A stretch of DNA of 64,000 nt from positions 122,501 to 186,500 of the forward strand of contig JAQFVV010000507.1 of NCBI GenBank assembly GCA_028023455.1, written 5' to 3'. A program made the translations under genes and the position numbers. The stretch comes from Epiperipatus broadwayi. Taxonomy: Eukaryota > Onychophora > Udeonychophora > Euonychophora > Peripatidae. This document shows, piece by piece, positions 1 through 11,529 of this stretch (position 1 is the stretch's first letter; the number at the start of each line of letters is the position of its first letter). Below the pieces are notes generated by a model. That model was not told the DNA's origin. It saw only the letters and a list, made by a program, of their open reading frames with translations, and did no database searches.

Positions 1-997
1 ATATAATTATAAAAATATTTTATAGCAGAGAACCTAAAAAGAATATTCATAACCTATTAGAAAATGTTGAGTACATTAGTGATTTTCTTTCTCAATTTAT
101 GTTCATGTAAAAGTAAATAATTTTTACTAGAATCTTAACTATTTTTTTAAAATAATTTTATTTTCAGCATATTTTATCAAAATAATTTATAATATATAAA
201 AAAATACTTAAAAAACCACTCTAAAACATTCATTTTCATTTTCAAAATCAAAACAAAGAAGTTGGAGCAGTGAAAATTATTGACAGGTGCTCTTCTTTTG
301 TTTGAAATGAGAATCAACCAGTCAGAATTTAGGAAACTCTGCCTTCTCCCATTATTGTAACTTCAAATTTATATATTATTGATTTTTTACTTGTAAAATA
401 ATTCTAGAGAGAGTAGCCTCTTATGGCACTTTGCAAGCTTTAAAATGAATGTAAATTCTCTACAATAATGTAAAAATTGCTGGTTTTAGAGCAAGTTAAA
501 GCCATCAATGAGTTTACTTGAAGCAAGCAGTCAAATCATTAATATAATTGTTAATAATATTTTTGAATTTAAATAAAATTATTACACAAAGACAATAAAA
601 GTGCTGGCCACATATGTTTCATTTCAAGATCTACCATAGATAATATGCAATAAAATATACTCTACAAGGATAAGTAGACAATGATCAACTATTATGGTAA
701 TAAATATTTGATATAAAATAATATTCATTACTTTGCTGAGCCAGATTTTTGATGCAGTGTATAGTCATACTTTGACAAAGATATGCTGTATCAAAAGCCT
801 AGATTAGCAAAGTAACAAATATTGTTTTATATTGAAGATTTATTATTGTAATAGTTGATACTTATCTACAAGTTTGGTAGAATACATTTTATTATATATA
901 TATAGATATATAAATCACATATTATCTAGGTTCATTAGTCTATGATTTATAGTACTAATGTATCTTATATATATATATATATATATATATGTGAATG

Positions 998-1031
<34 letters not shown>

Positions 1032-4000
1032 CATTCACATAAACAGCAACAATATAAACAAAAATCTTTTTACATCAAATACCATTTTATTCTAATACTT
1101 AAAACACAGATAATAGCAAATCCTATATAAAAAAGTGTTTAACATATATTCACATACCCATGATACAATTTAATTTAAAAATAATATACATTAAACAGCA
1201 TACAAAAATGGAATTATTTTAATTGTGCAAGAGTCAGTAGTTATAAATTCTGTAAGAAACCTATTTTTCAATATAAGAAATTTATAGTTTGCTTTTTTTG
1301 AACATTCAGTCAACTTCAGCATACATTTTTTTAAATTACATAATCAATTGTTTTCATTTATTGCTTAAAAAACATCTCACATTATATTTCAAATTTGGTA
1401 GGATTGTCAACATTATTAAGTTTGTAATTCAAGTTATTTTAAGAATTTTTTAATTCAATAATTCATAGCAGAAATATGATGTAAAATAATACTGTCACTT
1501 TGATAACAACTGAGGTCTGCCCTGAATGTATCAATGAGGTAAAATGCCACTCACATAAATAGATTTGTGCCATTATTTAAATTTATAAATTTCTAATTAT
1601 TATTTTTTTATATCCAAATTGTCAATTACTAAAACCATTGTTAGTGAATCCATGAAAAAAAATGAATACTTTATATAGATCTTTAAAATATTATTTACAA
1701 TTATTTAAATTTCCAGAATAAAAAATCATATTTTTATTTCAAACTAATAAATATATTTAATTATCATTCCAATTATGCAAAGTTTTCTCACTGGTTGCTG
1801 ATTCTGGAAAATGTTGTACAAAGAATGACTTTATAGTATTTTTTAAAAAAAGTGGTACTTATAGTAATAGCATTATTATAATATGTATTGTTTACAAAAA
1901 TATGTTTGTTCATAGAATTATACTTTGACATATAAAAAAAAATTCAATCATGATCTACAAAAAGCAAACTTATTAAAAAATTTCTTGAATATTTAATGTC
2001 AGAAGTATAAAAAATAAAATGAAAACCAACATTATTTTTTATGTCTAATCATGGAGAATATCAGTAGTTAATCAAAGTTTTATTTATTCACGAAGTGTAT
2101 ATTTAGGTTAAAATATATACTATTTTACAGTTCTTTTTAGTATATAGTATATACGAGCGCTTTAATACGCTAGGTGAATAAGCTATTAATGGTAACAAAA
2201 ACAATTCTTTAGAGGTTTTGTCCCTCATATTAACAAATATTTAGATAATAGAATAATTATATACTTGTAAATTTAGTATGATCAAATTATTACCATTTTG
2301 TTCATTTACATTAAAATTTGAAAAACATAACTTTTACAGTACAAATATAATATGATTTTTATAAGTGTAAAATTTTTTTTTTAAAAAGCGGTTAATAAAA
2401 TAAATATAGAATATGAGAAATTGACCGTTAAACATTTATTGATGTTGGGTGCTGTCCGATTTATAGCGCATGCGTGGAAGAATAGTTTTCTTTCATCAAA
2501 AATTATATATATTTATTAATGTAAAATATTGAAATTTAGTTTGGATATTATATATTTAGATTACTTTAAAATTATTTCTGTTTGAAAATTATTTAGATTA
2601 TGTATACATATATACAGTTATTTTATACATTACTTTAGTTTTTATTTTTATAAAATAGATTTGTTAAATGCTATTGTAATGTTGATTATATCTTTTAAAA
2701 ATTACAAGCATAAAAGACAAATTTTAATATTAAAAATATTAGAACATGGAGATTATTAGTTTGTTACATGAATGCAGACTGAAAGAAAAAAAAGTTTAGG
2801 TAATTAATTTATGAATTTAAATGAACCTTTTTAAAAATAACATTAGAACAATCACATTTTTTTCTTTCTCTTTTGAAATTTAATTGCCAAAGCTGATTTT
2901 GAATATTTGATCATTTTGCAAAAACATTTAAAATAAAGTCATTTAGTTTGAGTGACTGCAACTCCATAAGAATACCTTGCTAATAACTTTAATAACTAAA
3001 ATTATGATTTTAATTAGCTATTGTTATTTTTATTGCACATAATTACATGTCATTTTAAGTGCTACAAATATTTCTAATTTAATCTTTTTATTAAAAATGC
3101 ATGACAAGTTAAAATATTAAATTTGACCAAATTTATATATGGGGGAAAAATTTAAATATTCAAATATTTTCTATACTTAATTTAATTATTTGTTTAGAAT
3201 CTTAGAAAATTGAATTTATTAACAAGTTTTTTAATATATTCTTTAAATTTTTCATTAACTGTTTAAAATCAAATTTGCTTTGTGAACAGTAATTAGTTAA
3301 TAAGATTTTTATGACATGTGATCAAAAATTATTATTGCAACTTCTAGTTGAAATGTAATTTGAGTTTTATATGTATATTAGTTGAAACTGTTTATTAAAT
3401 TATTTCTTTTTTTTATTATTATTTTGGGTTAAAATGATGTAAAACAGCTTATATGGCAATTAAACCATCATTACTTTGATGTTTAGTATATTTGTAGTAA
3501 ACAACTCTTGTGAATTAATTTATGACTTTATAAAACAAATTACTTAACATAGAAAATTTGATAGTTCATTAAAAAGCCTATTTATACTATAAGAACTTTA
3601 AGTTTAAAAAATAAACTGGAATATCCGTAAACTGTTTTAATATATGGTTGTGCATGTTGAGTTAACATAATTTTATACTATGATTAAATAAAATAATGAT
3701 TCCAGAAAGCACATAAAAATGCATATAATGTTATGTTATACTTGGCTGTATTTCAAATAAAAAGATTTATCACATATAAAAGTAATATTTATAGTGCCAA
3801 CTCTTCTCCTAATTAATTAAATAATATTTGCATATATGGGTAGATAAATAATAATTTTATAGGAATTTCTCTGTATATTATATAGATAAATAACAGATGT
3901 GATGTAATGAAGAAAAGAAAAGGTTATATATAAATATATGCAACGGGAATCCAGAAAATTAACTGTTTATTGGTAAATTATTTAATTCTTTTCACTCTTA

Positions 4001-4800
4001 AGTAAATGTAAAGGAGTACTGTTCAATGAAGTACTGTGTTAATTAAATTATGAAAAAAAAGAAAACAGGGAGAAGGTAAAGATTTATTTTGACTATTTCA
4101 AATGTGATTATTTAAATTATATCTAGAATGCTGTAATACAGGATAATAATTTTATTGCAATGCTAAATTGATAAAAAAATTAATATATAATAAGAGAAAT
4201 ATGTTACAATAATGTAATGATAGAGTTAATCTCAAACAATTTAAGAAAGTAAATTGATAAAAAATATGTATGTAATATAATGAAAAAAATATTTTATAAT
4301 AAAAGTTATATTACAAACGAACAAAATGAAATAAAATATAGTCAACTGGAAAACAGCTTATAAAGAGATAAGCCTGAAAAAGCTAAAGGTGCTTAGTGAC
4401 AAAAAAAAACTAGACAATTATGATCAAGGTATTTCTTATTTAGACTTAATTCTATTATTGGAATTAAGACATTAACATGAGAAGTTCAAAGAGAATAATT
4501 GGTTTATCATGAAGCACTAATTGGATATCTAATAAATGTATACAAGTTCAAGACAAAAACTAGTAAAGGATAGCATCTAAGCCATGTTATAATGAATAGT
4601 TTCAGAAAACAGAAAATCCTGGATTATATATCTATCAATGCAGAATATTATCCTTTATCAATACAATGAAATAGCTGAATTACATAGCAGAATGGTCCAT
4701 AATGAGCACTAGACATTCAAATGCATCACTTTTGATTGATCTGAGGTTATAGTTCACTAATATGCTGATGTAGTGAATGTGTATCTAATGTCTCCATAAC
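1..4800. other. AT-rich non-coding DNA, no gene seen
   Basis: I see no protein-like frame, tRNA or transposon protein here. The stretch is AT-rich with many A and T runs and very few CpGs. It holds one (AT)n palindrome at 988-1041 (listed separately) and one isolated CpG-containing palindrome, GCGCATGCG, at 2466-2474. It may be intron or intergenic DNA. Confidence 0.7.
988..1041. repeat. (AT)n microsatellite inside a perfect palindrome
   Basis: A TA-dinucleotide run is flanked by non-repetitive complementary arms: GTGAATGT at 991 and ACATTCAC ending at 1038. With neighbouring bases the whole 54 nt is self-complementary. A further (AT)n run lies directly upstream (about 966-990). The same design appears at 14129-14187 and 62934-63005. 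Confidence 0.9.
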
Positions 4801-5229
4801 TGTGGATGTAGAGAATGTGTGAATGATATCTATATGCCTCTGAATCACATAACATTTTTGTATTGTAATTAAAATCTATAAAAGAACCAATTTCTAAAAT
4901 CACCATGTGTAATGATAAAAGGCTGTTGTGTATTCTGAATATTGATTGTAATAATGTTTGTCAAAGTAATTAAAGAAAATTGAATAAGAAAGACGAAATT
5001 ATGAAGATAAAAGTTTTCAAAATCAATATTTTTTATGCAAAATATCATGTGTGTGCACATGATGTACAAAGTCATATGCAATATGCAGTTTCCATTTTTG
5101 GAAATCTACATAAAACCATGTACATAATATATAACAAAGTTTTAAAAGATTATTTTAAATAATTTTGGTTAAATGAAAATCCTTTTTTAAAAAATATGTA
5201 TTTTTAAATTGATAACAATTTTTTATGAG

Positions 5230-5620
5230 CATTAATATACTATAATGGGATGGATAAGATTTAATATAAAAATATATAAGTAATGTTATCTATTAAAGAA
5301 AGCACAAAATATTAGCCCAGTTAACTATCTTAAGCATAAGCATAATTAACTATGTTTACCAGCATTAAAATAAGTAAAGTCAGTATAATAATCATCCAAC
5401 AATAAAATAAATCAACAGTCAACCTTGTGACTGGATTTGAAATACAAATCATTAGTCAATCTAGTGACTGGATTTGAAATAGGTCTACTGTAGACTAGGC
5501 TAAGTATTGAGCCTTTGCCAGCTTGGGGCAATTATTTAACCATTAATTTGGATGCACCAACTTAAGTGCTCACCCATAGAATATATAACTATACAAACAA
5601 TAATTCTGGGATATTAAGAC
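5230..5620 (+). repeat. Dispersed ~390-bp repeat, copy 1
   Basis: This stretch is closely similar to 11125-11525 in the same orientation. Shared blocks include TATCTTAAGCATAAGCATAA, CAGCATTAAAATAAGTA, a doubled phrase around TGACTGGATTTGAAAT, and GGGCAATTATTTAACCATTA. It has no coding capacity I can recognise. Copy 1 is followed by GATCATCATCAT-rich DNA, and copy 2 is preceded by the same kind of DNA. It is probably a mobile element fragment (SINE, MITE or LINE 3' end) of unknown class. Confidence 0.88.
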
Positions 5621-5757
5621 ATGCTGATCATCATCATTGCTCTGGCCACTTAGTACCACTAATGCACTGGCCAACTAAAACTTAAATTCTAATAGTGACA
5701 AAACTAAAATAAAATGTAGTGCATGGGTGTTAAGAATATTCTCTTTGTGCCAACCAG

Positions 5758-5785
5758 AATGATGATGATGATCATCATCATCATT
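5758..5785. repeat. Perfect 28-bp (GAT)n/(ATC)n palindrome
   Basis: A run of GAT triplets switches exactly to its complement at position 5771/5772, giving a 14+14 perfect palindrome. More ATC triplets follow at 5797-5807. It is probably a microsatellite that inverted by replication slippage or hairpin repair. Confidence 0.9.
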
Positions 5786-6039
5786 GATTGAAATATCATC
5801 ATCATCAGATGTTATGCATTAATCTAGCTCAAAGAACATAAACTCTATTACTGTATTGTGGTGACTAAGAGATGATACAACCTATAATGTTCTAAAACTT
5901 TACAAGTAAGTTCACTGGAATAATTTTAATAATGAAATACAAGGTTATTAATAACAATAACAAAAAATGAAGTTAAGGTCTCTAAAATAAGGCTATACAC
6001 ATATAAGCTTTCTGATTTTAATTAATATATATATATATA

Positions 6040-6450
6040 TATAATAAAACTATCACATTTGTGATTTACAAAATCACTACAAAATTCAAGTTATTATATT
6101 GTGATTTACATATATGTTCATATAAAATGCCTACATCTATCAGCACACAAATATGTTGTATAATTTCTGAACATATTTGAATAGTTTTAAGTTATATAAA
6201 AATACTATAAATGATTAAAATTTCCATATACATGTCTATCTGGCACTCATTGATATATACACACTGACACATGGCATTATAATTTCTAGACATATTTGAA
6301 TTATTATAAAATAATAAAATAAATGATTAAAATTTTAAGTTGTATAAAAATACTGTAAATGATTCAAATTTACCTATATATGTTTATATGACACTCATTG
6401 ACATATATGTACATAGATGAGCAGTACATTTGGTGGATATATTTTAATCA
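6040..6450. repeat. Degenerate tandem repeat
   Basis: Phrases such as AATTTCTGAACATATTTGAA (6159) and AATTTCTAGACATATTTGAA (6281), and ACTCATTGATATATA (6246) and ACTCATTGACATATA (6394), recur at uneven spacing of about 120-150 bp. No coding sequence is seen. Confidence 0.6.
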
Positions 6451-7491
6451 CCATATAAAACAAAGTTTGATTAAAATTTTACATATATGTGTATGCACAG
6501 ACTGATGTTTACATATTTTAATTTGATGCAATAATAAAAGTTATTCAAAGTATACTTTCCATAATTAATTCCTTGATTAAATTACATTAAAAGTATATAA
6601 AATTCACATATACATTTGTAACATAAAATAAAAAATTTCAATCAGCTATTAAACATAAGCTTTTTTTTTTTTTAAAAAAAAAATAAAGTCAATTTTTGAA
6701 AGGTCACTCTAACAATATTTGATTTATTAATTATAACATCAATAACCTTAGCTTTTAAATGATTCTTTTCCTTTTAGTTTCTTGAAGTCCTTTTCTTTTT
6801 TTAAAATAAAATTTAAACTAGTATTGTTCTAGATATACATATTAGTATCATAGGTTAATTAATTATAATGTCTTGCTTTAGAATATAGAATTCTCCATTA
6901 ACTCTTAACTTTTTCATTTTTAATCCAAGCAAAACTATTATTTGCCATTTGAGTTGTATTTTTAAATATCATTTAAGGAATCACTAAAATTTAAAATATC
7001 ACTCTCTATATATACATATGACAATCAAGGCCATTCTTATTTATGTTTTTAAATTTAAAAATAGAAATTTTAAATGATTTAAAATATTATTCTATATTTG
7101 TCTATCACTTTCAAAATGTCATTTTTACAAGAATTATTTTAAAGCAATTCACTTCATATAAATATAACACAATGCATTGATCTGTGGTTCCTTGCAAGCA
7201 GACACAGCATACCTATAATCTAATTCATCAACTGATGGTTTTCATTGATGTGAGCCATTCCAGGATTCTCCCATCAGGAAAGGTATAATTGAGGTATTGA
7301 CATCAACAGGAAAAGTATAATAAGCTAACTGTTGGTCATCACTTGGTTTCACTGAGACTTCAGGCCAGAAATCTAATACTATGTCAGCTAAAACATTGTG
7401 TCTACCTTCAAAGTATAACTAAACTCCAACATAGTAAACTAGTAGACTGCTTGTGGATCTACCATCTCAAATTCAGCTACATCTAATTCTT

Positions 7492-7530
<39 letters not shown>

Positions 7531-7800
7531 AGTAACTTACAGTTGTTATTATTAGTCTAGCGTGTTTTATCTCTTGTGAAATTATTTATAAATATAAATT
7601 TTTATTTGACTATTTTATTATGTAACATATATGTACTATTTATATATACATTTAAGTTTTAAATAATATATACCTTAAGCTTTTGAGTAAAATGCCAGAT
7701 TTGAAGTTAAGAATAAATACTTATATATTTTTTTTATTTTATTATTAAATCTTAATGTCAAAGGAATGTATCTGAAAACAACTAATGGATAATAAAAGAG
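6450..7800. other. AT-rich DNA with one lower-AT patch, no gene identified
   Basis: Mostly AT-rich non-coding DNA. The part from 7190 to 7480 is less AT-rich than its surroundings and reads on the minus strand as short protein-like scraps broken by stops. It could be a decayed transposon, but I recognise no family. An (AT)n run follows at 7495-7524. Confidence 0.5.
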
Positions 7801-7807
7801 CGCTAGC

Positions 7808-8053
7808 CTAAGGCATCTGTGAACAGGATATATAGCCCTGAAAAGTCAGGAAAAAAACTAGCTTTGTTGTAGAGTAGTGCAGTGAACTCTGTGCATATAA
7901 AAATTGTATTTCATCATGATAGAGGGCTAGAACATCAGGAATCTGGCTATGGTTCCTAAAGTCCTGAGAAATCTTCAATGGAGCTGCTGAACCTTTTTCC
8001 GGACCAATCATTCTGCTAAAATTATGAAAGCTACTAAAATACTGTTCCAGTAG
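7808..8053 (-). CDS. Protein-like open frame, possible terminal exon, unknown product
   Basis: The minus-strand frame is open for about 81 codons. The first ATG is at 8011 (67 residues), and 14 more open codons lie upstream before a TGA. The composition looks like real protein (DFRNHSQIPDVLALYHDEI near the middle, then YSTTKLVFFLTFQGYIS near the end), unlike the low-complexity frames typical of this window. GC is clearly higher than in the flanks. An AATAAA on the same strand lies at 7738-7743, about 65 bp past the stop, though this motif is common by chance here. I do not recognise the family. It could be a last exon, a retrocopy fragment, a transposon protein or chance. Confidence 0.3.
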   Translation of the reverse strand, partial: LLEQYFSSFHNFSRMIGPEKGSAAPLKISQDFRNHSQIPDVLALYHDEIQFLYAQSSLHYSTTKLVFFLTFQGYISCSQMP

Positions 8054-9870
8054 TCAACCAATGATGCTTACGTTTTCAACAACTTGGAGGTGTAACTTAA
8101 GGACCAGCGGAAGGGGTAATATATTTCTATAATGAACGTTAAACTTTCTGGCCAGTTCGAACTTTATTTTACACTCCTCCTATTTAAGAGCTCTTTATTA
8201 TTTAATGTAAAAATCTTTATAAAATGCTACTATAAATTTATATTGTAATTCTTTCAATCTCTAGTCTTTAAACTTTTTCTTTTCTTACCTGGCGGTTCGT
8301 TTAACATATTATATATATGTATTTATCGTGTGATTTATTAATGCTATTTAAAAATTATATGCCAATAATCTTTCAACTCGATGAGCTCCTCTGTTCTATT
8401 TGCCTCATGCAAATATTATAATATTAATTTCAAATAGTAATTCTCACCCATTAGAACTAAATTTGAAAGTTCTATTAATCATCGAGTCGAAAGAAAATAT
8501 TACATATTTATTATTTTTATAATTGGCTAATAATAAACTATTAGCTCCGTTTTTCACCTATGTCCCCAGCTCCTAAGTTACAAGTGTTTATATATATTCA
8601 TATAATGTTAAAATGGTATTTTCTTGCTTCACTAATGTTGATTTATTAATTCAAATATAATGTTAAATGTTTTTATTGCAAAAAGGGCCGATAAAGGGTT
8701 AAATAGATTTTAATTCAACTTTTGTTGTTATTTTGTATTAAGATTCAGGAAGAGCACAATATTAGGGCATAATTAATATAGTTTATAAATGTTTTAAAAT
8801 AGTTTGATAAAAGCTCGTTTGACTTTAATTAATTGGTCAAGTCATCACGTAGCGCATTCTACATGGGTTTTATTTTTCAACGATGACTATCAAGTCATCA
8901 TCTTCGAACGTTGCTGGTGTAGGGCAATCTTCTGCTCTGTTAGGCTGGTCGGCGATCATATTCTCTTATTTAAATTTCTAGAGGAAGAAAGTACTTCCTT
9001 TCCTATTCATTAGTCAAAGGGCGTAAGCCTTGCCAAATGCAAGCCGCCATAGGACTTCGATCATCGACTAGCGATCATCTTTCAATTTTACTCTCTGCCT
9101 TGTAATTCGTCAGTACCGTTGCATCTTTGTCCCGGTAAAACTTGCTCCGTGCTCGTAATTCGTGATGAAGTGATTTAAATTAAAGTCGAACCAATTCTCA
9201 AATATATTTAGTTTAAATCAGTTTTCAAATCAAGATTAAAGTTATGCCTTAAAATACGTTTTGCTCTTCATGAATAGATTTCCGAATGTGAAAATAAATC
9301 TCACATTCCACCGTAATAAAATTAGAACAATCATTTCCGTTCTTAATGAATACCTTTATCTGCCTTTAGATTTCTCGTTGGGGGCATAGACATAGAATCC
9401 CATGTTGTGTAATACTTGTTGGCATATGATAAGGACCACCACTCTTATTATATTTATAAATTCTTTTAAAGACTAGAGGTAACTAATGCAATCTATATTT
9501 AATTGAACAAAACAAATTATTATTATTATTAAATATTTTCTAACATACTTGGTTTCTTAGTTCATCATTCTTTTTATAATTATTTAAATGTTAATACTCG
9601 CTGTCTGTGTTGGCAACCCGAACATACATATAATTCGATTTATAAAATTATTCAAAGTATATAAATTTTTAGATATTAGCGTTACTCAGGAGTCTCTAGT
9701 CCTCACCAACCGTTGAGCTAGTTCTTGGCGCATAGCACTGTGCCATCGATTTCTGCTATCTGAGCTGTTGAGTTGGGTTTGAATTCAGTTTTGGTTCAGC
9801 TGAGTTTGAATCCGATTTGACTTGCGGTGGTGGTGGGTTTCGACCGGTACAATATCTACCCCTTTTTATA
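8004..9870. promoter_or_regulatory. GC- and CpG-richer island, possible promoter/exon region
   Basis: CpG dinucleotides are frequent here, especially at 8820-9210 and 9600-9860, while the surrounding kilobases have almost none. The minus strand contains CTATGGCGGC near 9044-9053, resembling a YY1-type start-site motif. It also contains a 29-codon frame at 8870-8959 ending in an acidic-plus-hydrophobic stretch (FEDDDLIVIVEK). No splice donor clearly joins these pieces. It may be an unmethylated regulatory region, a 5' exon or a transposon remnant. The 3' end overlaps a SINE copy. Confidence 0.3.
9700..9855 (+). mobile_element. tRNA-derived SINE, copy 1
   Basis: The head has an A-box-like TTGGCGCATAGCA (about 9725-9737) and a B-box-like GGGTTTGAATTC (about 9776), spaced as in a pol III promoter. 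A second B-like word, GAGTTTGAATCC, follows at about 9801. The 3' end GACCGGTACAATAT is shared with copies near 13.8 and 52.9 kb. The same order, TGCTATCTGAGCTG then the B box, recurs in the 52.8-kb copy. Three copies with matching ends support a SINE family rather than a lone tRNA pseudogene. Confidence 0.6.
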
Positions 9871-11120
9871 TTAGGGTGACAAAATACGTTAATTAAAAAC
9901 TTTATTCTTATCTCTCTAATACCTGTGAAAGCAAGTTTGGCAGTTTTATTTGAGTTTTTTTACAAATAGATAATATCCATTTTACAATTATCAGAAAACA
10001 TGCTTGTTTTTAATTTCAAAATCAGAATACAACATTAATATTTATTTAGACCTTTTAAAACTGTTTAATTTATAATAAAATTTTATTTTAAATCCAAAAT
10101 TATGTAATCTTTTACTCTGATTATTTTATTCCAGGAAATGTAGAAAAATATCTACAAAATTTTTGTCTGTATTTATTTCTACTTTTCTTTTCAACTTTAT
10201 AGATATTTGTGCACACACACACACAACTATGTTGTTGTATGTCATGTAACACAAATGGTTACATTATTCCCTCTAAGGAAAAGGAAAATAAAAATAAAAC
10301 ACCAATCTAACAAAATATACACGTATAATTAAAACAAAGTTCATATCTCAAACTATGTACTCATCAATTTTTTTAAAGATCTGACAGGCACTTGAGAGCT
10401 AACAGAATAAATACTGACCTCCAATTCTGAGATAAATAAAGAATTCAGTCATAAGATTATGAGTACACAATGCACCATAAACACCAAAAGAGCTACCTCA
10501 TTTGAGACATTATAAGCTAGCACAACCCTTGATAAAGATAATGCAAACATCTTTGCTAAGCTCTACTCTCTTACAGGGCTGGAAAATACAACACTATGTC
10601 CGGCTTCATTGAGTCTTAGGGCTGAAATATATAGAACTATGCCTTGCTCCTTTTCTTGGAGACTTAGATGCTGGAATCATGGGAGGACTATGTTAACTGC
10701 TCTATGATAAAAAATAAGAAATGAGAAAATGAGTTGAATCAAATAGCCATGGTAGACCATACCACAGAGTTGTTTGAAAACATTGCATCTTTTAAGCCAA
10801 TGATAAAATCCTCCATTCATCATCAAAACTGAAAATACAGCTAAAGAAACTTCAACAATCAAACATCCAATCCAATTTCCAAAATCATAAATTTTCTATT
10901 TAACTCTAAACATGAACTTCTTTAAACATATATGAAAACTCCTATTTTATAATGTAAAATCATCAATACTCTTGTCACATATTTTTACAGTAATTTTAAA
11001 AATTAATTCTGCATAAAATCCATACTTCTTTCTTTCTCAGTAATTATTGAGATCAGGCTGAGTGCTAAATTTGTAGTGATGATCATCAATACATGATCAT
11101 CACCTGCCCTATATTGCATG
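9870..11120. other. Non-coding DNA, with a less AT-rich patch at 10380-10860
   Basis: A short (CA)n run lies at 10212-10223. The patch at 10380-10860 has mixed composition and a 61-codon minus-strand frame (10677-10862), but I recognise no family and the frame is hydrophobic and short. An 11-bp perfect inverted repeat (11076-11086 and 11093-11103, GTGATGATCAT type) lies just before dispersed repeat copy 2. Confidence 0.5.
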
Positions 11121-11124
11121 CCAT

Positions 11125-11525
11125 TTATAATGGGATCAGTAAGATTTAATATAAAAATATATATAAGAAATGTTATCTATTAAAGAGAGCATGAAATATT
11201 AGCACAGTTAACTATCTTAAGCATAAGCATAATTAACTAAGTTCACCAGCATTAAAATAAGTAGAAGTCAGTATAATAATCAGCCATCATCATGAATTAT
11301 CAATTATAGCCTAAATCAACAGTCAATCTTGTGACTGAATTTGAAATATAAATCAACAAGTCAATCTGCTGACTGGATTTGAATGGGTCTGCTGTAGACC
11401 AGGCTAACTGGTGAACCTTTTCCACCTCAGGGCAATTATTTAACCATTAATTTGGATGCATCAACTTAAGTGCTAATCCAGAGAATATATAACTATAAAA
11501 ACAAAAATGCTGGAATGTTAAAACT
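11125..11525 (+). repeat. Dispersed ~390-bp repeat, copy 2
   Basis: Same orientation and order of blocks as 5230-5620, with scattered substitutions and small indels. For example, an extra ATCATCATGAATTATCAATT-like stretch is present near 11285-11305. A GATGATCAT inverted repeat precedes it. Confidence 0.88.
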
Positions 11526-11529
11526 GGTA

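Noticed and set aside
4869-5162. Two overlapping opposite-strand frames of 60-70 codons
   Set aside because: They cover the same AT-rich DNA in both directions, are rich in F, I, N and K, and have no motif or flanking signal.
8281-8305. U1 snRNA-like start (CTTACCTGGCGG)
   Set aside because: The match stops after about 12 bases and none of the later snRNA elements follow.
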